A program made the translations under genes and the position numbers. Shown in pieces: positions 31,340 to 40,587 of a stretch of DNA of 64,000 nucleotides. The DNA comes from an uncultured Verrucomicrobiales bacterium (GTDB lineage Bacteria > Verrucomicrobiota > Verrucomicrobiia > Verrucomicrobiales > Akkermansiaceae): contig CALABM010000066.1 of assembly GCA_937885815.1 (NCBI GenBank), forward strand, positions 36,171 through 100,170, in the 5' to 3' direction. The notes under the pieces are model-generated. The model had not been told where the DNA came from, did no database searches, and saw only the letters and a list, made by a program, of their open reading frames with translations. Positions within the stretch are counted from its first letter, which is position 1, and each line of letters begins with the position of its first letter.

Positions 31340-33118
31340 ATGACATTCCTCGAATTCATCCGCAAAAACTCACTGCTGGTTCTCATTGTAATCGTCGCCA
31401 TCGGCGCCGGTCTTCTTATGATGGACTACAGTGGTCAAGGTAGTGCATTTTCACGGGATTTCCACATCCAAGTAAATGGCACTAATTACAAGTCAGCAGA
31501 AGTTTATAGTTTGGGCGAGAATGGCTCAGCCACTATTCAGCGCCTCCTGCAGGCCTCATACTCCAAGCTGCGCGAGAGATTTGACCGCAATGGCGATGAC
31601 AACCTCAGCGAGGATGAGTCCGCCGCCATGGAAGCATGGCTTCGCGAGCATCCAGAGGTGGACGCCAACATGGGCCGCCTTCAGAGCGTGCTTCAGGCCT
31701 GGTGCTACGGCATCTGCAAGCACAGCGAGGAAAACGTGGCTATCAACCGCGCTATTCTTCGTGAAGAGGCTGAGGCTCTGGGCATTCGCGCTTCCAAAGA
31801 TCAGGTTGACGCCTTCATTATTTCCCTGCCCGCTTTCACTAAGGCGGATGGCTCATTCGATCAGCAGCTGTATCAGGATCTGACAGGCTACCACAATGGT
31901 GTGGCAAACAATCCCGCAGAGCAGGCATTCCGCGAGGCCGTGGCAGACATCATCATCTGGGAGTCCATCACAGCAATGGTCACGAACGGCATTGCCTATC
32001 ACGCCCCTGCCCAGCGCGCCATCATTGACGCCAGCAGCCAGAGCATCAGAGGCCGTACCGCTTGGCTTGCAAGAGATAAGGTTCAGGCTCCTGCCGAGCC
32101 TACGGAAGAAGAACTTGCCGCTTACTGGGAGGCAAACAAGGAGCGTTACAAGAGCGAGCAGCGCCGTATCGTTTCCATCTACACCCTTACACCCGCTGAG
32201 GGGGTAAGCATCGATGACCTCATGGCCACAGCAAACGTCATCGAACAGGAGCTGGCCATGGCTGATGGCGCCGGCATTGATAACATCCTTTCCAACGTCG
32301 CCGCTGCAGGTAATGCAGAGAACTCCGAGTACGCTGCATTCACCTACCTGCGCGAAGATGGCAGCAGCCACGTTACCACCGCCCTCTGCACGGAAGCACA
32401 GGCTCCCGCTGAACTTCAGATCAAGATTAATGCAGACGGTCGCGAGACTACTCTTGCCGCTGTAGCATTCGGATCCGTTGAGTGCTCCACATCCGTGGCT
32501 GATTATGAAGCTGCAGTGCAGAACAAGACCACTGAGAAACTGGGGGCTTGGCAGCAGATGCGCGGCTTCTTCGCCATCGAAGGCAACAAGGCCGTACTCA
32601 TTGATGTAGAGGCCGTGGAGCCCCCCACCGTACTTCCCTTTGAGGCAGCACGTGAGCGTGCTCTGGCAGATTTGAAGGCTGAGCGTACAGCCAATGCCCT
32701 GCAGATTGCAGCTGAGAAGCTTTATGCCGAGATGAGTGAAGCTGTAACAGCCGGCGAAAATCTGGATGCAGTATTCGCCAAGGCAACTGCTGCTGGCGCA
32801 GAAGTCAGCAACTTCGGCCCCACGACTATGGGCATTAACGCAGAACTTCCCGAGGGCCTCAGCACACAGGCTCTCATCGTAACGCCCAGCGGCAAGCTCT
32901 GCCAGCTGACCATACTTCCCACGGGTGCCCGCATCAGCGCCGTAACGGAGCGCACCGTACCTGCTGACCAGCAGTACGTCATGCTTCGCGACATGTTCCA
33001 GGTGCCCATGACCAACAGTCAGCTTACTGAGCAGATAATGCAGGACTGGATTAACTCCGCCTACATCCGCTACAACGTACAGCTCGCTGACTATGTGAGC
33101 ACTAACTCAGCTAACTGA
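31340..33118 (+). CDS. Membrane-anchored PpiD/SurA-like folding factor with an EF-hand-like loop
   Basis: A 592-residue protein with the PpiD plan: an N-terminal FLEFIRKNSLLVLIVIVAIGAG-type membrane anchor (about residues 7-27, split here for length), then a long periplasmic SurA-N-like helical region (VAINRAILREEAEALGIRASKDQVDAFI... near 140-180), then PPIC-like surroundings (EPTEEELAAYWEANKERYKSE near 260). The parvulin catalytic core is not recognisable where expected; instead there is a region of unknown fold. An extra calcium-binding-like loop DRNGDDNLSEDE lies at residues 82-93. It should assist folding of exported proteins. The ATG at 31340 is preferred over upstream in-frame codons that fall in the promoter. 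A POT transporter follows after 14 bases. Confidence 0.72.
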   Translation: MTFLEFIRKNSLLVLIVIVAIGAGLLMMDYSGQGSAFSRDFHIQVNGTNYKSAEVYSLGENGSATIQRLLQASYSKLRERFDRNGDDNLSEDESAAMEAWLREHPEVDANMGRLQSVLQAWCYGICKHSEENVAINRAILREEAEALGIRASKDQVDAFIISLPAFTKADGSFDQQLYQDLTGYHNGVANNPAEQAFREAVADIIIWESITAMVTNGIAYHAPAQRAIIDASSQSIRGRTAWLARDKVQAPAEPTEEELAAYWEANKERYKSEQRRIVSIYTLTPAEGVSIDDLMATANVIEQELAMADGAGIDNILSNVAAAGNAENSEYAAFTYLREDGSSHVTTALCTEAQAPAELQIKINADGRETTLAAVAFGSVECSTSVADYEAAVQNKTTEKLGAWQQMRGFFAIEGNKAVLIDVEAVEPPTVLPFEAARERALADLKAERTANALQIAAEKLYAEMSEAVTAGENLDAVFAKATAAGAEVSNFGPTTMGINAELPEGLSTQALIVTPSGKLCQLTILPTGARISAVTERTVPADQQYVMLRDMFQVPMTNSQLTEQIMQDWINSAYIRYNVQLADYVSTNSAN

Positions 33119-33132
33119 GCCCACTTGGCATC

Positions 33133-34758
33133 ATGCCTTTTCCCCCGCAGACGAAATACATTGTCGGCAATGAAGCGTGTGAACGCTTCAGCTTCTACGG
33201 CATGAAGAGCATTCTCGTGCTGTACATGGTCAACGCTCTCGCCATGAGCGAGAGCGAGGCCATGGAGGTGGCACACCTCTTCAATGCGCTTATCTACATT
33301 TTGCCTCTGCTGGGGGCATGGATAGCGGACCGCTTTCTTGGGCGCTATCACACTATTCTCTACGTTTCCCTCTTCTACTGCCTCGGTCATGCTGTACTAG
33401 CCACGGCCGATTTAACGCAGAGTCTCGAGGTAAAGCGCATGATACTGCTGTCAGGCCTATTCATCATTGCGCTTGGTGCCGGTGGCATTAAACCCTGTGT
33501 ATCAGCCTTCGTGGGCGACCAGGTGGGCGGCTTTGACACCAAAACCATGACCCGCGTGTACGCGGCGTTCTACTGGGCCATCAACTTCGGCTCGTTCTTC
33601 TCCTTCCTTGTCATTCCTTGGATACACAAGAACTGGGGCTACAGCTGGGCCTTTGCCATACCGGGCATCTTCATGGGGCTGGCTACTCTCGTTTTCTGGT
33701 GCGGCCGTAAACAGTACCGCCATAAGGCACCGACTCAGCCGGAATTTCTATCCGCCCTTTTCTGCCGTATTTTCAAAGGCGCTGACGCTGCCTGCAAGCG
33801 TTACAGTGGAGAGGCCGTCAAAAAAGCCACAGACACAGCTATTCGCATCGGCATCTTTATCGTTACGGCACCCATAGTCATTGGTTTGGCCGTATGGGGG
33901 CAAGATGGCGCCACTCGCATTGCTGAGCTCAGCGGCGCAGGTGAAACCGCTGCAAGCTTCTGTGGCCTCGTGGCACTTCTGCTGTATGTCATTGCGCTTC
34001 TGCTGGCGACCCTCAAAGCAGCAGCAACTTTCGGCATGAAGAACTTCTTCGGCACAGTAGGCAGCATGATTTTCAATGGCCGAGAATTAACGGAGAAACT
34101 TTACGACAAGGAGCAGAGGATAGAGGCTCGCAATATGCTGCGCGTGCTCACCGTGTTCCTTCTTATCATCCCGTTCTGGAGCCTTTTCGACCAAACTTCC
34201 ACGAGCTGGATTCTTCAGGGGCGTGATATGAAAGAAATCAGCTTTAGCCTCTTTGGAGTTACCTTCTCCCTCGGAGCCGAGGAAATGCAGAGCATCAACC
34301 CCGCATTCGTGATGACTCTTGTGCCTATCGTCACCCTGCTGGTTTATCCCTATATCGGCAAGTGGAGTCAGCCGCTTAAGCGCATGGGGATCGGCATCGT
34401 GCTGGCTGGTGGTTCGTACGCCATCGTGGCATGGCTTCAGAGCAGATTAAATGCCGGTGAACAGCTCAGCATTCTTTGGCAAATTATCCCCTACTTTGTC
34501 ATTACCGTAGCTGAAATTCTTGTGAGTACCACCGGCATCGAATACGCATACACTGCCGCCGGTGATAAACTCAAGAGCACGGTGTCAAGCTTCTGGTTCC
34601 TCACCAGCACTCTGGGTAACTTCCTGGTCATCTATCTTACCAGTATTGTGAGTGACCCTGCCTCCACCTCCACCTTCCTTCTGTACGGGGCGCTCAGTGT
34701 CATCATCGGTCTCATTTTCATTTTCGTGACGACCCGCCGCTGGTTCGCTGCAGAGTGA
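33133..34758 (+). CDS. Proton-dependent oligopeptide transporter (POT/PTR2 family)
   Basis: A 541-residue inner-membrane carrier of the POT family, which imports di- and tripeptides with protons. The proton-coupling motif ExxERFxxYG is NEACERFSFYGM at about residues 13-24. The family signature GAWIADRFLGRYHTI follows helix 2, GAGGIKPCVSAFVGDQ is near residue 115, and FWSLFDQTSTSW (the second POT signature) is near 350. About 14 helices are predicted, including the two extra helices of bacterial POTs. It probably forms an operon with the PpiD-like gene, and fits a bacterium feeding on host or dietary peptides. Confidence 0.9.
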   Translation: MPFPPQTKYIVGNEACERFSFYGMKSILVLYMVNALAMSESEAMEVAHLFNALIYILPLLGAWIADRFLGRYHTILYVSLFYCLGHAVLATADLTQSLEVKRMILLSGLFIIALGAGGIKPCVSAFVGDQVGGFDTKTMTRVYAAFYWAINFGSFFSFLVIPWIHKNWGYSWAFAIPGIFMGLATLVFWCGRKQYRHKAPTQPEFLSALFCRIFKGADAACKRYSGEAVKKATDTAIRIGIFIVTAPIVIGLAVWGQDGATRIAELSGAGETAASFCGLVALLLYVIALLLATLKAAATFGMKNFFGTVGSMIFNGRELTEKLYDKEQRIEARNMLRVLTVFLLIIPFWSLFDQTSTSWILQGRDMKEISFSLFGVTFSLGAEEMQSINPAFVMTLVPIVTLLVYPYIGKWSQPLKRMGIGIVLAGGSYAIVAWLQSRLNAGEQLSILWQIIPYFVITVAEILVSTTGIEYAYTAAGDKLKSTVSSFWFLTSTLGNFLVIYLTSIVSDPASTSTFLLYGALSVIIGLIFIFVTTRRWFAAE

Positions 34759-34846
34759 AGCAGCAACCATGCTCCCCCGCCCCGAAAAAATGGCGTTCAT
34801 ACTCAGCGCCGAATGTTAATTCCAGAGAAACCGAATTACATTTGGC

Positions 34847-34874
34847 TTGATTGTACGGCGTAATCGTATATAAT
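34847..34874 (+). promoter_or_regulatory. Promoter of the murCB-ddl-ftsQ operon
   Basis: -35 TTGATT (34847-34852), 16 bp, perfect -10 TATAAT (34869-34874), 14 bases to the ATG at 34889, so a leader of about 7 bases. Confidence 0.74.
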
Positions 34875-34888
34875 AACGCGTAAGAGCT

Positions 34889-37189
34889 ATGATAGAACAG
34901 TTACGCAAAAGGCTTCTGGACAGGGATAATCCCGTACGCATTCATCTCATTGGTGTCGCCGGCTCCGGCATGAGCGGCCTTGCCCGCATGCTGCTTGAAA
35001 TGGGGCACCGCGTAAGCGGCTGTGACCGCGTGACAAGTAAAGAAACAGAGCGCTTGCAGCAGGCCGGCCTCGTTTTCTCCTGCCCGCACAGCGCTGAAGC
35101 TGTAAGTGACGCGGAGGTTGTTATTTACTCCAGTGCCATTCGCGAGGAGAATGTAGCTCTTGCAGCCGCCCGCCAGAATGGCTGCCTCTGCCTGCGCCGC
35201 GCCGAATGCCTTGCTGCTATTCTTAATAACAAGAAAGGTGTTGTAGTAGCCGGCACCCACGGTAAGACCACAACATCAGCCATGAGTGCCCACCTGCTCC
35301 GCGAAGGACGTATGCGCCCGTGTCACTACGTAGGTGCCGAAATTCCGGTACTCGGAGCTAACGCACACTGGACAGAGGACAGCGAATATCTTGTGGCCGA
35401 GGGTGATGAAAGTGATGGCACGCTGGTAAACTACATTCCCGAACACAGCATCATCCTGAACATCGAGGCCGAACATCTGGACTTCTACCGTGACCTTGAT
35501 CACATTAAGAGCGTGTTCCACCGTCTCTGCCGTCAGACACGCGGCAAGCTCATTTACTGCAAGACGGACGCCGGTGCTGCCGATGTCTGCTCGCAGTACC
35601 CGAACACCATTTCCTATGGCTGGCAGGATGCGGACTACACCGCTACAGATGTAACAGTAAAACGCGGCCGTACACTCTATACCATTAACTACAAGGGCGA
35701 GGCTCTCGGCCGCGTAGAACTTGGTATTCCGGGCCGCCACAATGTGTTGAACTCCCTCGCTGCCACCGCCCTTGCTCTGGAACTTGGCTGTGACTTCGCC
35801 AGCATCACGCGTGGCCTCGTCAGCTTTGCCGGTGCACGCCGCAGATTCGAGACCAAATACCTTTCCCGCGATTACAGGATTGTGGATGACTATGGTCACC
35901 ACCCCACTGAAATTGCAGCCACCCTGCAGACGGCTCAGAGCCTGAAGCCGGAACGCCTCATTGTGCTTTTCCAGCCTCACCGTTACACCCGCACTCAGCT
36001 GCTGCGTGACGATTTCGGCAAGGTGCTGCAGAATGTTGATAAGCTTTACGTGGCAGACGTATACCCTGCCAGCGAGCCACCCATTCCCGGCATCAGTGGT
36101 CAGACCATCGTGGATGCCGTGCTGGAGAACGGTCCCGTGGATGCCGAGTTCCTCCCAGACTTGTCCTTGGCACACCACAAGGTGGGTAACATCCTCCGCC
36201 CCGGTGATCTCTTCATCACTCTGGGTGCCGGTAATGTGCATGAAGCCGGTAAGAAGATTGCGGATGACTTGCGCATCCTTGCAGAAATGCAGCAAGAGTG
36301 CGGTTCCGACTTCACGTGCCGCCTGTACGAGCCCATGAGCAAGCACACAACCGCCGGTGTAGGCGGTGAAGCTCAGTACTGGATTGAGCCGGATACATTC
36401 GAGCACATGCAGGCCGTAGTGAACTTCTTCAAGGATCGCAACATTCCTGTGCACACCGTGGGCCGAGGCTCTAACCTTATCGTACGCGAAGGTGGTATTC
36501 GCGGAGCCGTTATTCATCCCGCAGCCGGAGAATTCCAGAAGCTCGAGCTGCGAGGCAATAAAATTATCGCCGGTGCCGGTGTAAAGCTCAAGAAGCTGGC
36601 AGCATTCGCAGCTCAGAACGGCATCAGCGGCTTTGAATGGATGGACGGCATCCCCGGTTACGTGGGTGGCAGCCTTCGTCAGAACGCCGGAGCCATGGGC
36701 GGTGATATGTGGAGTGTGTTCCGCTCCGCTATTGCCCTGAATGATGACGGCGACATAGTGGAGTTCGAGAAAGAAACAATGCGCCCCGCCTGTTACCGCC
36801 TCATTCCCGATTTTGAGCACAATATTGTGATGCAGGCATCCTTCTCCGGCACGCCCGGAGACCCCAAGGAGATTGAAGCCGCTACTGAAGACAGCCGTCA
36901 GCGCCGCAAAAACTCCCAGCCCGTGGAGCCCAGCGCAGGCTGCACCTTCAAGAACCCCGAGGAAATACCTGCCGGTAAGCTTATTGACGAATTGGGACTC
37001 AAGGGATACACCATCGGCGGTGCTCAGATTTCCACCAAACACGCTAACTTTATCGTTAATATCAACAAAGCCAAGGCCACGGATGTAACCGAACTCATCG
37101 ACTTTATCCGCAACAAGGCCAAGACCGAGCGAGGCATTACCCTGCGTACGGAAGTACAAGTGGTAGGCGATCGAGATGCCGAGTTCTAA
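34889..37189 (+). CDS. murC/murB: MurC-MurB fusion: UDP-N-acetylmuramate-alanine ligase and UDP-N-acetylenolpyruvoylglucosamine reductase
   Basis: A 766-residue fusion of two cell-wall enzymes. Residues 1-455 are MurC: the Rossmann start GVAGSGMSGLARML, the ATP loop GTHGKTTT (about 122-129), EGDESDGTLV, and HPTEIAAT. Residues about 480-766 are MurB of the short type II class: TTAGVGGEAQYW, the FAD-binding GRGSNLIVREGG and GIPGYVGGSLRQNAGA, and the catalytic site SAGCTFKNP, where a cysteine (C685) takes the place of the usual serine. Together they make UDP-MurNAc from the enolpyruvyl intermediate and add L-alanine. Ddl and FtsQ follow in the same operon. The MurB order is the reverse of the reaction order, which comes before MurC. 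Confidence 0.94.
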   Translation: MIEQLRKRLLDRDNPVRIHLIGVAGSGMSGLARMLLEMGHRVSGCDRVTSKETERLQQAGLVFSCPHSAEAVSDAEVVIYSSAIREENVALAAARQNGCLCLRRAECLAAILNNKKGVVVAGTHGKTTTSAMSAHLLREGRMRPCHYVGAEIPVLGANAHWTEDSEYLVAEGDESDGTLVNYIPEHSIILNIEAEHLDFYRDLDHIKSVFHRLCRQTRGKLIYCKTDAGAADVCSQYPNTISYGWQDADYTATDVTVKRGRTLYTINYKGEALGRVELGIPGRHNVLNSLAATALALELGCDFASITRGLVSFAGARRRFETKYLSRDYRIVDDYGHHPTEIAATLQTAQSLKPERLIVLFQPHRYTRTQLLRDDFGKVLQNVDKLYVADVYPASEPPIPGISGQTIVDAVLENGPVDAEFLPDLSLAHHKVGNILRPGDLFITLGAGNVHEAGKKIADDLRILAEMQQECGSDFTCRLYEPMSKHTTAGVGGEAQYWIEPDTFEHMQAVVNFFKDRNIPVHTVGRGSNLIVREGGIRGAVIHPAAGEFQKLELRGNKIIAGAGVKLKKLAAFAAQNGISGFEWMDGIPGYVGGSLRQNAGAMGGDMWSVFRSAIALNDDGDIVEFEKETMRPACYRLIPDFEHNIVMQASFSGTPGDPKEIEAATEDSRQRRKNSQPVEPSAGCTFKNPEEIPAGKLIDELGLKGYTIGGAQISTKHANFIVNINKAKATDVTELIDFIRNKAKTERGITLRTEVQVVGDRDAEF

Positions 37190-37226
37190 TGCGCGGAAGC
37201 GCTATTTCCCCACAAATCATTTAGAC

Positions 37227-38150
37227 ATGAAGACACTGAAAAAAGACACGGCCATCACCCTTCTGATGGGAGGCCCCGGTTCTGAAAGAGAAGTTTCACT
37301 TGTATCCGGCAATGCTGTGCTGGAAGCCCTTCGTGCAGAAGGCTTCACAAATGTCACCCCCTTGGTGGTGGACAGCGTACGCCCGGCCATTCCTGAAGGC
37401 ACGGAGCTTTGCTACAACATGATTCACGGCACCTACGGCGAGGATGGCGGCCTTCAGGCTTATCTTGAAGAGCTCGGCATTCCCTACACCGGCGCAGGCT
37501 CTGAGACAAGCCGCAACTGCTTCGACAAAATTCTTACCAAGAAAGCTTTCTTTGCAGCCGGCGTTCCCACGCCCAAGGATGAAGTCATCCCCTCCGGGCA
37601 GCTTCCCACCATCGGTGTCCCCTGCGTCATCAAGCCCCCGTGCGAAGGCTCCTCTGTAGGTGTCAGCATTGTTAAGACGAAGGAAGAGCTCCCCGCCGCC
37701 GTGAAGGAGGCTGCAAAATACGGCACGGATATTCTTGTAGAAGAATACATTGACGGCAAGGAACTCACTGTAGCCATTTTTGATGGCACCCCCCTGCCCG
37801 TCATTCACATTGCACCGCGTGAGGGCTTCTACGATTTTGCCAACAAATATCCGGCGCTTTCCGGTGGTGTGGGTTCGGATTACATCTGCCCGGCCGATAT
37901 CAGCGAGGAAGAGACAAAAGCCGTTCAGGAAGCAGCAGTGGCTGCATACAAGGCGCTGAATGTGGAAGTATACGGACGCGTGGACGTACTGCTGACAGCA
38001 GATGGCAAGCCCTACGTGCTGGAGATTAATACCATTCCGGGCATGACCAGCGCTTCCCTCTTCCCCAAGGCTGCTGCGGCTGTAGGCATCAGCTTCGGTG
38101 AGCTGTGCTCACGTATAGCCGAGATTTCTCTCAATCAGCCTCGCGGCTGA
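37227..38150 (+). CDS. ddl: D-alanine-D-alanine ligase
   Basis: A 307-residue ATP-grasp ligase that joins two D-alanines for peptidoglycan. It shows LMGGPGSEREVSL at the N-terminus, HGTYGEDGGLQAYLEELGIPYTG, the ATP-grasp CVIKPPCEGSSVGVS, EEYIDGKELTVAI, and the metal site VLEINTIPGMTS near the C-terminus. The serine-tyrosine elements typical of Ddl (EGSSVGV and an upstream Tyr/Phe) are present, so no vancomycin-type D-Ala-D-Lac change is evident. The start at 37227 is chosen; an in-frame ATG at 37176 would overlap murCB by 14 bases and add 17 residues unlike the family. Confidence 0.93.
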   Translation: MKTLKKDTAITLLMGGPGSEREVSLVSGNAVLEALRAEGFTNVTPLVVDSVRPAIPEGTELCYNMIHGTYGEDGGLQAYLEELGIPYTGAGSETSRNCFDKILTKKAFFAAGVPTPKDEVIPSGQLPTIGVPCVIKPPCEGSSVGVSIVKTKEELPAAVKEAAKYGTDILVEEYIDGKELTVAIFDGTPLPVIHIAPREGFYDFANKYPALSGGVGSDYICPADISEEETKAVQEAAVAAYKALNVEVYGRVDVLLTADGKPYVLEINTIPGMTSASLFPKAAAAVGISFGELCSRIAEISLNQPRG

Positions 38151-38164
38151 GAGCCTAACTTCGC

Positions 38165-39064
38165 ATGAAGCAGCAGAACAAATACCGCTCTGAGAAGGTA
38201 AATGTACGGCTACTGGAGAAGGCGCTCTCTCTCAAGGAGCGCCTCTTCAGCCTGCTGGCGCTTAAGCGCGCTGCACGCCGTCTGCGCAAGTGGTTTCTCA
38301 TTCTCCTTATCGCAGCTCCTGTCATCTGGGGAGCATATCAACTCATCGACTACGCGCTGGAAAAAGCATACGGCCTCAGCATTGACAATGTGAGCTACGT
38401 TTCACGCCACGGCATCATCTCTCGCGAGCAGGTCATGCAGATTCTCGAAATTAAGGGAACCATTAACATGGCTACCCTGAATGTTGGAGAAATGAAAGAA
38501 AAGCTGGAGTCTAATCCTTGCATTTCCGCTGCCACCATCCGCGCAGAAATGCCGGATACCCTCCACATTGAAATCACCGAGCGCATCCCTGTTGTTTATG
38601 TGGAGAAAGAAAGCGCAACGGAAAGCGGCGATAACAACCGTATGTTCATGGATCCAGATGGCTGCCTCTTCCCAGTTGTGGAAAAATACCACAGGAACTT
38701 CCTGAATGTTCCTACTTGGTATCTCCAGCCAGAAGACATCAGTGAGATTAAGGTCGGTGCCGTTATCGAAGCAGAGAATTGCCGCCCCATTAAGGAGCTT
38801 ATTTCCGCGTCAAACGCTTATAATCTCGTAGAAATTCCCTCTATTACGGAAATTTTCCGGCCGCGGCCTTGGAAGATGATTGTCATCCTGGAAGGTGGAA
38901 CTGAGGTAATGATGCAAGTATACGACATCCAAGAGCAGCTGGTCCGACTCCAATGGATTCTTGAGCACGCTCGCGTGAGTGGTAAAAGGCTCAGGAGTGT
39001 TAACGTCATCCCCGCTAATAACCCGGCAGTTATCTACGTGGATGATGACGCCACCTCAGAATGA
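38165..39064 (+). CDS. ftsQ: Cell division protein FtsQ/DivIB
   Basis: A 299-residue divisome protein with a basic cytoplasmic tail (about 45 residues), one membrane helix (KWFLILLIAAPVIWGAYQLI), a POTRA domain (YGLSIDNVSYVSRHGIISREQVMQIL...), and the FtsQ beta-domain (LHIEITERIPVVYVE... up to about residue 280). The usual bridge from POTRA to beta-domain (ISAATIRAEMPDTLHIEITER) is clear. FtsQ connects FtsB/FtsL to the septal synthase. In many bacteria ftsA and ftsZ follow, but here the next gene is nusA, so the division cluster is split. The last gene of the murCB-ddl-ftsQ operon. Confidence 0.9.
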   Translation: MKQQNKYRSEKVNVRLLEKALSLKERLFSLLALKRAARRLRKWFLILLIAAPVIWGAYQLIDYALEKAYGLSIDNVSYVSRHGIISREQVMQILEIKGTINMATLNVGEMKEKLESNPCISAATIRAEMPDTLHIEITERIPVVYVEKESATESGDNNRMFMDPDGCLFPVVEKYHRNFLNVPTWYLQPEDISEIKVGAVIEAENCRPIKELISASNAYNLVEIPSITEIFRPRPWKMIVILEGGTEVMMQVYDIQEQLVRLQWILEHARVSGKRLRSVNVIPANNPAVIYVDDDATSE

Positions 39065-39115
39065 CAAAGTCAGCGTTGTTACCCCTAAAAAAATCTTATT
39101 CTTCAGGCATTTTAC

Positions 39116-39144
39116 TTGACTTAAATACCTGAGAATGATAAGAT
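39116..39144 (+). promoter_or_regulatory. Promoter of the nusA-infB-rbfA operon
   Basis: -35 TTGACT (39116-39121), 17 bp, -10 TAAGAT (39139-39144); predicted start near 39151, giving a 90-base leader that contains a terminator. Confidence 0.75.
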
Positions 39145-39178
39145 GAGTTCCGAACAAGTTCCGGTCTTCTGAGATTGG

Positions 39179-39206
39179 GCGGGTCATAGACCCGCTCCTT
39201 TTTTAT
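39179..39206 (+). terminator. Terminator in the nusA leader (possible attenuator)
   Basis: Perfect 7-bp stem GCGGGTC/GACCCGC with a 3-base loop (39179-39195), then TCCTTTTTTAT. It stands about 30 bases after the promoter start and 36 bases before nusA, so it may end ftsQ read-through or attenuate nusA. Confidence 0.75.
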
Positions 39207-39241
39207 AGCCCGGACACAAAGAACCTTAAGCATCAAACACT

Positions 39242-40528
39242 ATGGCCGCCACAGACATCTCCGCACTCATCGACTTCTACGTCCGCGAAAAAGACCTCAC
39301 TCGCGAGCGCGTACTGCAGGCTCTTGAAGCTTCCTTCCTCACCGCCTACTCCAAGATGGTAGACGGCGCAGAGCGCATCCAAAACATCCGCGCTGACATT
39401 GATCCGCAGAAGAATAGTGTAAAGATTAAGGCCAGAATGACAGTTGTGGCTGATGAAGACTTTACGGATCCCTACAATGAGGTGAAGTATTCCGTGGCAG
39501 AGGCCATGGCCGCAAGAAACGGCAAGACCATCGAAGTTGGCCAGAAAATCACCATGAACATCACCCCGAAGGATTTCGGCCGCATTGCTGTACAGACGGC
39601 TCGCCAGACCATGCAGCAGCGTATCCGCAAGGCTGAGCAAGAAATGCTCGCGGATGCCTTTAAGGATCGCATTGGCGAACTTGTTACCGGTACTGTACGC
39701 CGCTATGACAAAGGTGATGTCATCGTGGAAGTAGATAAGTTTGAAGGGCTTGTTCCCCTGCGCCAGCGCATTCCAGGTGAGGAATACACCTCCGGTGACA
39801 AGATGCGCTTCTACGTGGTAGAGGTAAGAGACGGTGCCCGCGGCCACGAGCTGATTCTCTCCCGCAGCCATCCGAACCTTGTACGTCGACTCTTCGAAAA
39901 CGAGGTTATGGAGATTTACGAGCGCACAGTTGAAATCGTCAATATTGTTCGCGAGGCCGGTTACCGCACCAAGATGGTGGTTAAGAGCGATGATCCGAAC
40001 GTAGACCCCATCGGCGCATGCGTAGGTATGCGTGGCGCCCGCGTGAAGAACGTGGTGAACGAACTCAACCGCGAGAAGGTGGATATCCTCGAGTACTCCG
40101 AGGACAAGGCCGCCATGGTTCAGGAGTCACTTGCTCCGATTGACCCCGTCAGCATCGATGTTGATAACGAGAAGCGCGTTGTAACCGTATATGTGGCAGA
40201 TGACAAGGCTGCAGCCAAGGCCAAGGGACGTAAAGGTCAGAATGTGCGCCTGACAGCCCGCCTTATCTCCGGCCCGAATGATCGCTGGGACGTTCGAGTA
40301 GAACCCTACGACAATATGACACGCGCTAAGAGCTATGCCTCCGAGGGCGCAGAAGAACTAGTGAACACACTCGGCGTCACAACTGAGCTCGCCGCAGAAA
40401 TGATAGCAGCCGGTTTTACCACCGTACAGGGTATCGCCAGCTACGTACAGCCTGAGGATCTTGTGGACGCTCTGGGCATCAGCGAAGACCAGGCCTTCGC
40501 CATCGTCGATAAAGCAAAAAACGCCTGA
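39242..40528 (+). CDS. nusA: Transcription termination/antitermination factor NusA
   Basis: A 428-residue NusA. It has the N-terminal RNA polymerase-binding domain (about 1-125), an S1 domain (IGELVTGTVRRYDKGDVIVEVDKFEGLVPLRQRIPGE... about 140-205), the paired KH domains (DPIGACVGMRGARVKNVVNELN near 260 and KAKGRKGQNVRLTARLI near 325), and a C-terminal helix-hairpin-helix part ending EDLVDALGISEDQAFAIVDKAKNA. The two acidic repeats of E. coli NusA are reduced to one copy, as in many bacteria. It has its own promoter with a terminator in the leader. rimP, which usually precedes nusA, is absent here. Confidence 0.95.
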   Translation: MAATDISALIDFYVREKDLTRERVLQALEASFLTAYSKMVDGAERIQNIRADIDPQKNSVKIKARMTVVADEDFTDPYNEVKYSVAEAMAARNGKTIEVGQKITMNITPKDFGRIAVQTARQTMQQRIRKAEQEMLADAFKDRIGELVTGTVRRYDKGDVIVEVDKFEGLVPLRQRIPGEEYTSGDKMRFYVVEVRDGARGHELILSRSHPNLVRRLFENEVMEIYERTVEIVNIVREAGYRTKMVVKSDDPNVDPIGACVGMRGARVKNVVNELNREKVDILEYSEDKAAMVQESLAPIDPVSIDVDNEKRVVTVYVADDKAAAKAKGRKGQNVRLTARLISGPNDRWDVRVEPYDNMTRAKSYASEGAEELVNTLGVTTELAAEMIAAGFTTVQGIASYVQPEDLVDALGISEDQAFAIVDKAKNA

Positions 40529-40587
40529 TTACATAACTGAGGGCGAAAGCCACTCACACAGAAAAATATACACTTCTTCAATCAAAC

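Noticed and set aside
35276..37159. A 627-codon reverse frame opposite murCB
   Set aside because: Shadow of the strongly biased third positions of murCB; composition is unlike a protein and no start signal is present.
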